From the NCBI RefSeq assembly GCF_000148585.2, contig NZ_CP028414.1, positions 1,727,501-1,791,500 on the forward strand: a DNA stretch of 64,000 bases. The letters are read 5' to 3'. Positions 53,408 through 62,244 of the stretch are shown in pieces; within the stretch, counting starts at the first letter, position 1, and each line of letters begins with the position of its first letter. Source of the DNA: Streptococcus mitis NCTC 12261 (GTDB lineage: Bacteria; Bacillota; Bacilli; Lactobacillales; Streptococcaceae). The notes beneath the pieces are model-generated. The model worked only from the letters and a program-made list of their open reading frames with translations. It was not told the DNA's origin and made no database searches. Both the position numbers and the translations under genes were made by a program.

Positions 53408-55489
53408 ATGAAACCACTACTTGAAACCATCGATACCCGCTTTGGAACTGCCAGCAAGCATGCCTTTTCTCGGGGAAATACCCTGCCATACACAGGCGTG
53501 CCTTTCGGGATGAATTACTTTGTACCCCAGACCAGTGACCAGGAGGGCTCTTGGTTTTTCGATCCGCATCTGCCTATCTTTCAGGGGATTCGACTAACCC
53601 ACCAGCCCAGTCCTTGGATTGGGGACTACTCTTGGCTCCTTCTGACACCTGTCACAGGGCAGATAGGTGGAGACAGCCTCTTCTATCGTCAGTCTTCCTA
53701 TGATATGGATAAGGCCTCTTTCCAACCTCATTATCTGAAAATTTTCTCCCTGCGCTATCAGATTGAAAGCCAGCTCACACCGACTTGCTACGGTACTTCT
53801 ATTCTTTTAGAGCAAAAACAAGGCAAAGCCCTCTCCCTCTACCTTCACGCAGCAGATGAACTGACAGTAGAACAAGTAGATAAGCGAACTCTTGCCCTGC
53901 GACAAGAAGGTAAAACTGAAACCAACAAAAATCCACTAACTATGTTCACTGCCCTGCAAATGAATACGGATATTCTTGCTATCATCCAAGAAGGCGAAGA
54001 CTGGCGAATTGACTTAGCAGATAGCCATGCTGAGATTCAGCTAGCGACTTCTTTCATCTCTCCTTCTCAAGCACTGCTTAATCTACCTCAAGAAGATTTT
54101 GATAACTGTAAAGCAAATGCGCAAGCGGATTGGGAAAATCTCCTCCATCGTTTTGACATTATAGAGACAGGAGAAGCTGACCGAACCTTCTTTGACCACT
54201 GCCTTTACAGACTCTTCCTCTTTCCTCAGACTTTTTATGAGGTTGATGAATCAGGACAAGCCATCCACATAGATTTGGCTACTGGAACTGTCAAGCCTGG
54301 TGTCCTCTTCAGCAACAATGGTTTCTGGGATACCTTCCGCACCACCTTCCCCCTCTTTGCCCTTATCATACCGGAACACTACCACCGCTTTTTAGAAGGT
54401 TTCCTCAATAGCTACCGCGATACTGGTTTTCTTCCAAAATGGCTGGCTCCAGATGAACGGGGTATGATGCCAGGTACACTTTTAGACGGTATTATCGCCG
54501 ATAGCGCCTGCAAGGACATGGCCCCCGACCTAGAAGAACTCCTCCAAGCCATGCTTGAAACAGCCAGCAAGGCCGACCCTCTCGGCATCAATGGTCGTCA
54601 CGGACTAGCCCAATACCAAGAACTAGGCTACCTCTCTACCGATCACCACGAAAGTGTCAGTCACACCCTTGACTATGCCTATAGCGACTTTTGTATCGCC
54701 AGCTGTGCTGAAAAACTAGGGAAAATAGAAATCGCTGAAACCTACAAGGCCGCATCACAAAATTACCGCCATCTATTTGACGCTGAGACAGGTTACATGC
54801 GAGCGCGTGATAGTCAAGGCAACTTTCGCCCTGACTTCTCTCCTTATAGTTGGGGACGCGACTATGCCGAATGCTCTGCCATCCAAGCAACTTTAGGCGT
54901 CCTCCACGATATCCCAGGCTTGATCCAGCTTATGGGTGGAAAAGGAGCCTTTAGCAACTATCTTTTAAAAGCCTGTCAGGAGGCTCCCCTCTTTGAGACA
55001 ACAGGCTATGGCTACGAGATTCACGAAATGAGCGAAATGGCTACTGCTCCTTTTGGGCAACTCGCCATTTCTAACCAACCTAGCTTCCACATTCCTTATC
55101 TCTTCCGCTACAGCAACTACCCTGACTACACTGCCCTTCTTATCAAGACCTTACGTCAGAAAGCCTTTCACCCAAGCTGGCAAGCCTATCCTGGCGATGA
55201 AGACAATGGTAGTCTCTCTGCCTGGTACATCTGGTCGGCTCTCGGATTCTATCCAACCTGTCCAGGCAAGCCCAGCTATGATCTCGGAGTCCCTCTCTTT
55301 GACCATCTCCGAGTCTATCTCGCTAAAGAAGATAAATGGCTAGATATTCATACTGAGCAAAACCACAGCCACTTCAACTTTGTCAAAGAATGCCGACTGG
55401 ACACAACTCTAGTATCAACTATTCAACATCAAGACCTCTTAAAAGCTGAACAACTAACCTTCACCCTCAGCTGGTTACCAAGTCACTAG
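53408..55489 (+). CDS. Cytoplasmic alpha-1,2-mannosidase, GH92
   Basis: A 693-residue GH92 enzyme. RGNTLPYTGVPFGMNYFVPQT at the N-terminus belongs to the beta-sandwich domain. The (alpha/alpha)6 catalytic domain has LFSNNGFWDTFRTTFPLF, DGIIADSACKDM and the characteristic YPGDEDNGSLSAWYIWSALGFYP with its calcium-linked and catalytic acids. No signal peptide, unlike many Bacteroides relatives. It removes alpha-1,2-mannose from high-mannose N-glycans. It is the only rightward gene in the glycan cluster and has its own promoter and terminator. Confidence 0.94.
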   Translation: MKPLLETIDTRFGTASKHAFSRGNTLPYTGVPFGMNYFVPQTSDQEGSWFFDPHLPIFQGIRLTHQPSPWIGDYSWLLLTPVTGQIGGDSLFYRQSSYDMDKASFQPHYLKIFSLRYQIESQLTPTCYGTSILLEQKQGKALSLYLHAADELTVEQVDKRTLALRQEGKTETNKNPLTMFTALQMNTDILAIIQEGEDWRIDLADSHAEIQLATSFISPSQALLNLPQEDFDNCKANAQADWENLLHRFDIIETGEADRTFFDHCLYRLFLFPQTFYEVDESGQAIHIDLATGTVKPGVLFSNNGFWDTFRTTFPLFALIIPEHYHRFLEGFLNSYRDTGFLPKWLAPDERGMMPGTLLDGIIADSACKDMAPDLEELLQAMLETASKADPLGINGRHGLAQYQELGYLSTDHHESVSHTLDYAYSDFCIASCAEKLGKIEIAETYKAASQNYRHLFDAETGYMRARDSQGNFRPDFSPYSWGRDYAECSAIQATLGVLHDIPGLIQLMGGKGAFSNYLLKACQEAPLFETTGYGYEIHEMSEMATAPFGQLAISNQPSFHIPYLFRYSNYPDYTALLIKTLRQKAFHPSWQAYPGDEDNGSLSAWYIWSALGFYPTCPGKPSYDLGVPLFDHLRVYLAKEDKWLDIHTEQNHSHFNFVKECRLDTTLVSTIQHQDLLKAEQLTFTLSWLPSH

Positions 55490-55498
55490 CTAGTAGAC

Positions 55499-55531
55499 AA
55501 AAGAACCTTTGTATCGTGCAAAGGCTCTTTT
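55499..55531. terminator. Bidirectional terminator between GH92 and GH29 genes
   Basis: AAAAGAaCCTTTG and CAAAGGcTCTTTT form a stem with one internal mismatch, followed by TATTTTA. Confidence 0.85.
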
Positions 55532-55534
55532 ATT

Positions 55535-57217
55535 TTATGAAACTTGTACTTGAAGTTGATCCAGAAGCTGACCACCCACCGTTAGGTTCAGATAGAAATC
55601 CAAGGTTTTATCTCCTGCAAAATACAAGGTTGGAAGCGTCAATCTTTTTTCAGTCTCGCCAACTTGAAACTCAATAACTTGAATCTCGTCCTGATAGGCG
55701 ACACCATGGACACCTGTCCCTGGTTGAATCGAAATCTTAGCCTCTAAAGGAGTATTACTTTCGCTACGTTCAATCCTAAAATGAAGAGTCTCTCCCTTTG
55801 TCACAGCTAGACTTTTTTCTGCAAATGCTAGCCCCTGAACAACTTCTGTTTTTGATAAGCTAGGAGTTTTATAGAGTGAAATCTTTGTCAATACAGGTAA
55901 ATCCTGTGACTCTGTAATCATCACGCGCACCTTCTGTGCCTCTACTAGCGAACCTCGCAAGAGGCGCTTATAACCAACTGTAAAGCCTGTACCAAATTCT
56001 TGCCAGACACCGTCCACCTCTACTTGCACATAAAAACCAGCAATTCGTTGCCCTAGCTTCAAATCCTCTCTTAACTCAATTACATCAAAAGTTTTAGGTG
56101 ACCCTAAGTCGAGTTCTAACTGGATTGGCAAGCCTGCATCGCTTGCCCAAGAGCTGGTCTTAAGGCCATCTGTCAAATAGTGACAGGCAAAGTCTGCGGA
56201 AAGAGCAGAACCAGATACCTTAGCTCCCAGAGCCAAATCTTCTTTATAGAGCTCATTGCGATAGGCCGCAAATTCATAGAGGCGTTCAATATCCTTTGCA
56301 TCAAATAGCCCAGCTTGATTCGGCGGAATATTAAGTAGGAGCGGGGTTCCTCTCCCCACTGAGTGAAAATAGATTTCGACCAACTCCTCAAGAGACTTAG
56401 AATCCTGGTCCTCATGGTAAAACCAACCTGGCCGGATGGAAACATCTGCCTCTCCGATTGAAAAAATCGTACCTGAGGGATCTCCATGCTGAAGATAGTC
56501 CAGCTCTGCTTCTGTTCCTAGTTTGTCAGAATTCACCTTTTGCCACAGTGGATCACCTGCATACCCTCGTTCATTGCCAATCCAGCGGATACTGGTGCCT
56601 TCTGTTGAAAAAATCAAGCAATCTCCCTGTAGCTCACGAATGGTTTCAAACCATTTCTCAAATTCATAATTGACCTTTTGAGCGCCCTCTCCTCTAGCAC
56701 CATCCATCCATACCTCTGCAAATTTCCCTTCATTTCCATAGGCAGGATTTGATAAAATCTCCTTTAGCTGAGCCAGATAATAGGCATTATAGTCCGCTTC
56801 TCGCTCCACATGATAGAGAGGACTGTGGGCATCCCAAGGCGATAGGTAGACCCCCATATCCATATCAAACTCCGTGGCAGCTTGGGATACTTCAAGGAGC
56901 AAATCTCCCTCTCCATTCCTCCAAGGACTGGCCTTGACCGAATAATCTGTGTGAGCTGTCGGATAAAGGACAAAACCATCGTGGTGCTTGACCACCAAAA
57001 TCAACTTCTTAAAACCCGTTTCCTTGAGCACGCGAACCCACTCCCGCGCATCTAACCTTGTCGGATTAAATCGTTCAGGATCCTCCTGACCTGTCCCCCA
57101 TTCCTGGTCATAAAAGGTATTGGGCCCAAAATGGATAAAGGCTGCTAGTTCATCCCCTAAATACGCTAGCTGGTCCTGACTAGGCAAGGGGCCATGCGGT
57201 TTTATTTCTCTTACCAT
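55535..57217 (-). CDS. Cytoplasmic alpha-L-fucosidase, GH29
   Basis: A 560-residue GH29 enzyme. FIHFGPNTFYDQEWGTGQED, LVVKHHDGFVLYPT and EVWMDGARGEG (nucleophile Asp) are in the N-terminal barrel. A galactose-binding/F5-8-like beta-sandwich follows (about residues 345-470: LELDLGSPKTFDVIELRE). The early WGTG and the absence of a signal peptide match the pneumococcal intracellular fucosidase beside the mannosidase genes. It begins one base after the GH2 stop (TAG-T-ATG), so the two are translationally coupled. Likely removes fucose from imported glycans. Confidence 0.92.
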   Translation of the reverse strand: MVREIKPHGPLPSQDQLAYLGDELAAFIHFGPNTFYDQEWGTGQEDPERFNPTRLDAREWVRVLKETGFKKLILVVKHHDGFVLYPTAHTDYSVKASPWRNGEGDLLLEVSQAATEFDMDMGVYLSPWDAHSPLYHVEREADYNAYYLAQLKEILSNPAYGNEGKFAEVWMDGARGEGAQKVNYEFEKWFETIRELQGDCLIFSTEGTSIRWIGNERGYAGDPLWQKVNSDKLGTEAELDYLQHGDPSGTIFSIGEADVSIRPGWFYHEDQDSKSLEELVEIYFHSVGRGTPLLLNIPPNQAGLFDAKDIERLYEFAAYRNELYKEDLALGAKVSGSALSADFACHYLTDGLKTSSWASDAGLPIQLELDLGSPKTFDVIELREDLKLGQRIAGFYVQVEVDGVWQEFGTGFTVGYKRLLRGSLVEAQKVRVMITESQDLPVLTKISLYKTPSLSKTEVVQGLAFAEKSLAVTKGETLHFRIERSESNTPLEAKISIQPGTGVHGVAYQDEIQVIEFQVGETEKRLTLPTLYFAGDKTLDFYLNLTVGGQLLDQLQVQVS

Positions 57218-57218
57218 A

Positions 57219-60200
57219 CTACTTCCTATCTACACTTTTCTTCACTTTTTTGTCATGCACTTGCAATTCTGTTAACGCTAGAGGGCTTGCCAAGCCTTCA
57301 AATCGAAGACGAAGGGCATAGGTCTCCACCTTGTCAAATTCAAAACGAAGCTCTTCATCCTTGTCGCTTGAAACTTTTTGGATAGCTGATACAGGGCGCC
57401 AATTCTCCTCTTGCTTGAGCAGAGAATCCTTATCCAAATGATTTGGAGTCCGAGGCAAGGCAGGCTCATTCCCTACATAATAATCGATATGGGTAGGATC
57501 CACCGCCACGTATTCTTGATTTTCGACATAATACAAGGTCACGTTATCCACAAATCGCGGTTTTAAAATCCCTGCATCTCCAAACAGAATACCGACGCTA
57601 GCTTGCTCTGACTTGGCAATCCAAGTATTGGCTGTCGATTTCTTCCGAGCAATGACCTTATCATTGAGGTAAGATGCTGAATGATTAGGCTCTGAGTGAG
57701 AAGCAAAGACCAGAGGCAGATTGGACCCTGTCCACTGATTGGAAATGACTTCACCATCTACACTGGCATCTGTCACATGAATGGTGACTGTTGCTGGTAA
57801 CTCACAGCCCGCTACTTGTCCTGTGAGCACACTTTCTCCTACCTGAGCATAGACTTGAGGTTCAAGTTCATCCCAAGTCACCTTGGCCGTATCTCTTCTG
57901 CCATCTGATAAGACTAGCTTGACTCGGTCTGGTAAGTGTGGGGCTTCCTTGACAAGCGTCCAAACCCTTTCAGGCTCAATAGCGCAAATCCCTTGAACAC
58001 AAACCTGAGCAGAAGCCTTTAAATCCAAACCCTCTAGCTGGCCAGATACCGTAAACTCATGAAAGCTTGCCATATCTTCTTCGGAGATTGCCTCCCAAAC
58101 AACCTTGACTCGTTTTGCACTACCAGACTCATAGTCCACCAAAACTGAAGATGGCAGCTGTGGATAAGTTCCCTTAGCTGTATACAAGCGAAGTGGTCGT
58201 ACAAAAACTGCCTGCCCTAGCGAGGTATTTTCTGCGACCTGCAGGTGCATTTGATAGGTCTTCCCTTGATAAATGGCGCGGATAGCCAAGTCACCTGCAG
58301 ACAAGCAATGAAGCACTCCCTGCTTGATAATGGCGTGGGCACTACCACTCGTCTCCCAAATCACTTCACTATTCCCCACCTTGTTCACAGGGTTATCCAC
58401 AGTTTGTGGATAAAGTCCAATGGCTGGGGAATCTCCTTCTTGCAAGCCTGCCTGCTTGTCCACTCGAATCTCAAACAAGCGTTGATTTTTCACTGGCTGG
58501 CAAGCAAAAGCCTCTCCCACTAAGAAATTAAAACTTGCTGGCTCTAGCCCTCTGGCACTGGCCTTTACTCTTACTTGGCCTGCCTGCTCCAAGCTCTGAA
58601 CTAAGAGGACACCTCTACCATGAAAGGCTTTCCTCTTAAACCGACCATTTTTCTGAGCCTGGTAACGTTCACGACTAGCCTGCCTTCCATTATCCACTCC
58701 TACAATACGAGCAGGGCCTTCAATTTCAAAATGAAGCTGATTGGAAGCCGTCGGCACCCAATTTCCATCCTTGTCCAATACATCAAAATAGAGATAAAGG
58801 AGGTCTTGCCCATCTGGCTCCAGTTTTGTTTTCTCAGCATGTAACCCGATTTTGGCTGGCTTACCTGCAGTCACCACCCTATCTTCTGCCACAATCTGAC
58901 CTTGATGGTCATAGACCACAGCACGCAATTCTCCTGGTTGATAATCCAAACGCCATTCGAGATAGAGTTGATCAGAACCTTCTCCCTCTTGGTATTTTCT
59001 ACCATCTGAAGTCCATTTTTCCTGAAAAGTCTTCCTGCCTTGAGATTTTCCATTGAGAAATAGTTCTACTGAACCAGCATTTGAATACACTCGAACAGGG
59101 ATATCCCCATACTTATCCACAACTTGTTGATAACTCTTGTGGATTTCCCAATTCCAGTGAGGTAAGATATGAACCATGGGATGCTGATCTGCATCCAACC
59201 ACTGACTTTGATAGAAATAATAGTCATTTTTAGGAATCCCCGCCGTATCCACGATCCCAAAATAGGAACTCTTGACAGGTGTGTCATTTTGGTTGTGCCA
59301 AGGAGTCGGCTCACCGATATAGTCCACTCCTGTCCAGATAAACTGACCCGCATAGTCTAACCGATTTCGATCTACTATCCAAGCAGCCGTCGCCGTCTTC
59401 CCCCAAGGAACCCGATCATTACCATAGTCTGACTGTTCAAAATTCCGCACGCGGCGATTATCCCCAATCCATTCCTTATCTGGGCGAAAATAGCTATCAC
59501 GCGTCCGTGTAGCCGATGAGGTTTCAGACCCGTAAAGTCGCCACTTGGGATGTCTTTTGCGAATTCCATCAATATTATCTTCCGAGTAATTCAAACCCAC
59601 CACATCCAGCAAATCAGCAATCTTTTCATGACCTCCAGAACCATCTCCAAAGCGGAACTGGTCCATTCCCATGGTCACAAAACGACTATCATCCACTTCC
59701 TTTACCCTTTCTAGCAAGCGTTTGATAGTCTTCAATGAATGAGCATCGCCATTTGCTTCGCTGACTTCATTTCCTAAGGACCACATAAAAATCGCTGGAT
59801 TATTCTTGCCACGCTCAATCATAGTGCGCAAATCATAATCTGACCAGAAATCACCTGCTTTTGCTTCTGGATGAGTTGCTTCTTCCTCAAAAAAGCGACC
59901 ATAGTCATACTCTTTCTTGCCTCCATACCAAGTATCAAAGGCTTCTTCTTGAATGAGTAGGCCCATTTTGGCAGCCACATCTAGCAAGATGCTACTGGCT
60001 GGATTGTGTGTTATTCGGATAGCGTTGACTCCCATTTCCTTCATTTGGCGCAGGCGTCTCTCGGTAGCTGACCTGTTTTCCACAGATCCCAGCGCTCCGT
60101 AGTCATGGTGTAAACAAACCCCATGAATCTTCAACCAGCGACCATTGAGAAAGAAACCCTTATCCGCTTGCCAATCCATATAACGATAACCAAAGGTCTC

Positions 60201-61007
60201 CTCTTCTTCATCAACCAAAATGCCATTTTTGTAGAGGTGAGTCTTCAATTGGTAAAGGTAAGGTTGATCAATATCCCAAAGCAAAGGTTGGAAAATTGAT
60301 ATTGCTTGCTTGAAATGATGTTTTTCCCCAGACTCAATCATTACAGAGTCTGTCACCTGCCAGTCTGAAACCTGTTGTCCATCATACCAGATACTCTGCT
60401 CCAAATACACCGACACGGACTGAGGTCCATCATTTGAAACCTTACTTGTAAGCTGGGTTTCCACCCAAGATTGCCTTTGTTCCTTTAGCTTGGGACTTTC
60501 TATCTTAATCCCATATAAATCCAGATGCACCGAATCTGTAATCAATAATTTTACTTCTCGGTAAATACCGCTACCAGAGTACCAACGACTGCTAGGTTGC
60601 TGATTTTCCACAAAAACCGCAAGCTGGTTGGCCGTCCCATCATTTCTTAGATAAGGCGTGATATCATAAGAAAAGGGCGTATAGCCACTGGGATAATAGC
60701 CCAGCACTTGCCCGTTGATATAGACTTGGGCATTCATGTAAACTCCATCAAACAACAAACGCACCGATACAAGACTGGCATCTTCTTCCAAGTAAAACTG
60801 TGTCCGATACCAGGCCTGACCCCCATTTAGCTGACCACCCTCATTTTGCGCTGGCGAATACTGGTCAAAATCATTGTGAATACTCCAGTCGTGTGGCACT
60901 TGAATAGCCTGCCAATTTTCCCTCTGAAAATCCGACGCCAAGGCCTCTTCCTTCCCCACCTCTTGGCTAAAAAACCAGTGATTTCGTAAAACTTCTTCTC
61001 TTCTCAT
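57219..61007 (-). CDS. Large cytoplasmic GH2 glycosidase, probable beta-galactosidase, with Ig-like domains
   Basis: A 1262-residue GH2 enzyme. Order: sugar-binding domain (about 1-180: HDWSIHNDFDQYSPAQNEGGQLNGGQAWYR split over motifs), Ig-like domain (about 185-285), catalytic barrel (about 290-590) with acid/base Glu in MWSLGNEVSEANGD and nucleophile Glu in YGSETSSATRT, DUF4982-like domain, then further beta domains including two Big_4-like repeats and a C-terminal discoidin-like region. There is no signal peptide and no LPXTG, in contrast to pneumococcal BgaA. It precedes the fucosidase gene by one base. It may remove beta-galactose from complex N-glycan antennae. I do not recall it at this site in pneumococcus. 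Confidence 0.88.
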   Translation of the reverse strand: MRREEVLRNHWFFSQEVGKEEALASDFQRENWQAIQVPHDWSIHNDFDQYSPAQNEGGQLNGGQAWYRTQFYLEEDASLVSVRLLFDGVYMNAQVYINGQVLGYYPSGYTPFSYDITPYLRNDGTANQLAVFVENQQPSSRWYSGSGIYREVKLLITDSVHLDLYGIKIESPKLKEQRQSWVETQLTSKVSNDGPQSVSVYLEQSIWYDGQQVSDWQVTDSVMIESGEKHHFKQAISIFQPLLWDIDQPYLYQLKTHLYKNGILVDEEEETFGYRYMDWQADKGFFLNGRWLKIHGVCLHHDYGALGSVENRSATERRLRQMKEMGVNAIRITHNPASSILLDVAAKMGLLIQEEAFDTWYGGKKEYDYGRFFEEEATHPEAKAGDFWSDYDLRTMIERGKNNPAIFMWSLGNEVSEANGDAHSLKTIKRLLERVKEVDDSRFVTMGMDQFRFGDGSGGHEKIADLLDVVGLNYSEDNIDGIRKRHPKWRLYGSETSSATRTRDSYFRPDKEWIGDNRRVRNFEQSDYGNDRVPWGKTATAAWIVDRNRLDYAGQFIWTGVDYIGEPTPWHNQNDTPVKSSYFGIVDTAGIPKNDYYFYQSQWLDADQHPMVHILPHWNWEIHKSYQQVVDKYGDIPVRVYSNAGSVELFLNGKSQGRKTFQEKWTSDGRKYQEGEGSDQLYLEWRLDYQPGELRAVVYDHQGQIVAEDRVVTAGKPAKIGLHAEKTKLEPDGQDLLYLYFDVLDKDGNWVPTASNQLHFEIEGPARIVGVDNGRQASRERYQAQKNGRFKRKAFHGRGVLLVQSLEQAGQVRVKASARGLEPASFNFLVGEAFACQPVKNQRLFEIRVDKQAGLQEGDSPAIGLYPQTVDNPVNKVGNSEVIWETSGSAHAIIKQGVLHCLSAGDLAIRAIYQGKTYQMHLQVAENTSLGQAVFVRPLRLYTAKGTYPQLPSSVLVDYESGSAKRVKVVWEAISEEDMASFHEFTVSGQLEGLDLKASAQVCVQGICAIEPERVWTLVKEAPHLPDRVKLVLSDGRRDTAKVTWDELEPQVYAQVGESVLTGQVAGCELPATVTIHVTDASVDGEVISNQWTGSNLPLVFASHSEPNHSASYLNDKVIARKKSTANTWIAKSEQASVGILFGDAGILKPRFVDNVTLYYVENQEYVAVDPTHIDYYVGNEPALPRTPNHLDKDSLLKQEENWRPVSAIQKVSSDKDEELRFEFDKVETYALRLRFEGLASPLALTELQVHDKKVKKSVDRK

Positions 61008-61042
61008 ACAAGCATTCCTCTTTAAACGAATCGATATACTTG

Positions 61043-61071
61043 ACTATAGCACAAAACAAAAGCGCTTTCAA
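61043..61071 (-). promoter_or_regulatory. GH2-GH29 promoter with cre-like site over the -35
   Basis: On the minus strand TTGAAA (61071-61066), 17 bp, TATAGT (61048-61043). A cre-like sequence CAAAAGCGCTTTCA (61057-61070, plus-strand reading) overlaps the -35 and matches 12 of 14 consensus positions with the AAGCGCTT core intact. Confidence 0.65.
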
Positions 61072-61160
61072 GACTTCCTCCATCACTCCCTAAATCCTCA
61101 GAAAAGATTCTATAATTTGTGGAGGAGGATTTAGTTCTCAAAGATACAAGGGTAATACAA

Positions 61161-61184
61161 AAAGAGCCTGACTCCAGGCTCTTT
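61161..61184 (-). terminator. Terminator of the SPFH gene
   Basis: AAAGAGCCTG and CAGGCTCTTT form a perfect 10-bp stem, followed by TTG on the minus strand after five T in total. Confidence 0.9.
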
Positions 61185-61190
61185 AGTCTA

Positions 61191-62093
61191 TTATTTCTTC
61201 TCAGCACGGAGGGCTGACAAGATTTGTGTACGGATATCATCCACACCATTTGGCGTATTTGGTAAAAAGATAGTTTGATTTCCTTTAGAGGCAAAGGTAT
61301 TCAAGGTATCCAAATACTGGTTGGTCAAGAGTATGGACATGATTTGTTCTTCTGTCATGCCAACATTGGCTTCCTTGAGTTCGGTGATAGACTCTGCCAA
61401 TCCATCCACAATCGCCTTACGCTGTTGGGCAATCCCCACACCATGAAGGCGGTCTTTCTCTGCTTCGGCTTCAGCTGCAGTGACGATTTTAATCTTGTCG
61501 GCTTCAGCCAATTCTTGCGCTGCGACCCGCTTACGTTGCGCCGCATTGATTTCATTCATGGATTGCTTAACTTCTGCATCTGGTTCGACCTTGGTAATCA
61601 AGGTTTTCACGATAATATAACCGTAAGTAGTCATTTCTTCCGCCACTTGGTGTTGAACTTCGAGGGCAATCTCATCTTTTTTCTCAAACAATTCATCCAA
61701 GGTTAATTTGGGAACAGAAGAGCGAAGAGCATCTTCGATATAAGATTTAATCTGAGATTCTGGACGCATGAGTTTATAGTAAGCATCTGTCACGCTCTGC
61801 TCGTTGACACGGTACTGAGTCGCTACATTCATCATAACGAACACATTGTCCTTGGTCTTAGTCTCAACCACAATATCGCTTTGCAACAAGCGCAACTGAA
61901 TCCGCGCTGCAATCGAGTCAATCCCAAAAGGCAAGCGGATGTGAATACCGCTATTGGCAACCTTTTGGTATTTCCCAAAGCGTTCAATAATCGCCACCGA
62001 CTGTTGACGAACCACATAAACTGTACTCAGTGTGACTATCACCAATAGGAGCACACAAACCACCACAAAAATCATCAAAAATGTTGTTACCAT
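61191..62093 (-). CDS. SPFH/band 7 (stomatin-like, paraslipin) membrane protein
   Basis: A 300-residue protein with an N-terminal helix (TFLMIFVVVCVLLLVIVTLSTV shortened here) and an SPFH domain (VRQQSVAIIERFGKYQKV, GIHIRLPFGIDSIAARIQLR, VATQYRVNEQSVTDAYYKL). A helical, coiled-coil region rich in Ala and Glu follows (AAQRKRVAAQELAEADKI). The start at 62093 follows GGAGG. Such proteins oligomerise at membrane microdomains; the specific role in streptococci is not established. It stands alone here, without an NfeD partner. Confidence 0.88.
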   Translation of the reverse strand: MVTTFLMIFVVVCVLLLVIVTLSTVYVVRQQSVAIIERFGKYQKVANSGIHIRLPFGIDSIAARIQLRLLQSDIVVETKTKDNVFVMMNVATQYRVNEQSVTDAYYKLMRPESQIKSYIEDALRSSVPKLTLDELFEKKDEIALEVQHQVAEEMTTYGYIIVKTLITKVEPDAEVKQSMNEINAAQRKRVAAQELAEADKIKIVTAAEAEAEKDRLHGVGIAQQRKAIVDGLAESITELKEANVGMTEEQIMSILLTNQYLDTLNTFASKGNQTIFLPNTPNGVDDIRTQILSALRAEKK

Positions 62094-62206
62094 CGCGACG
62101 ACCTCCATCATTATTTTTTCCTGTATTATAGCACATTTAAAGAAGGTTGTGCAGTTTTTACTGCGATTTTTAAAAATAAAATGTTAACCATCTATTTTGT
62201 AACTAA

Positions 62207-62236
62207 AAAGGATAGCCTCATACAAAGCTATCCTTT
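62207..62236 (-). terminator. adcA terminator
   Basis: AAAGGATAGC and GCTATCCTTT form a 10-bp stem around a 10-base loop, followed by TTAG after a run of five T on the minus strand. Confidence 0.85.
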
Positions 62237-62244
62237 GATTCTCA

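Noticed and set aside
46386-61007. Glycan cluster as a recently acquired genomic island
   Set aside because: No integrase, IS, tRNA gene or direct repeats at the borders, and base composition looks like that of the neighbours by eye. The pneumococcal counterparts are core genes as far as I recall.
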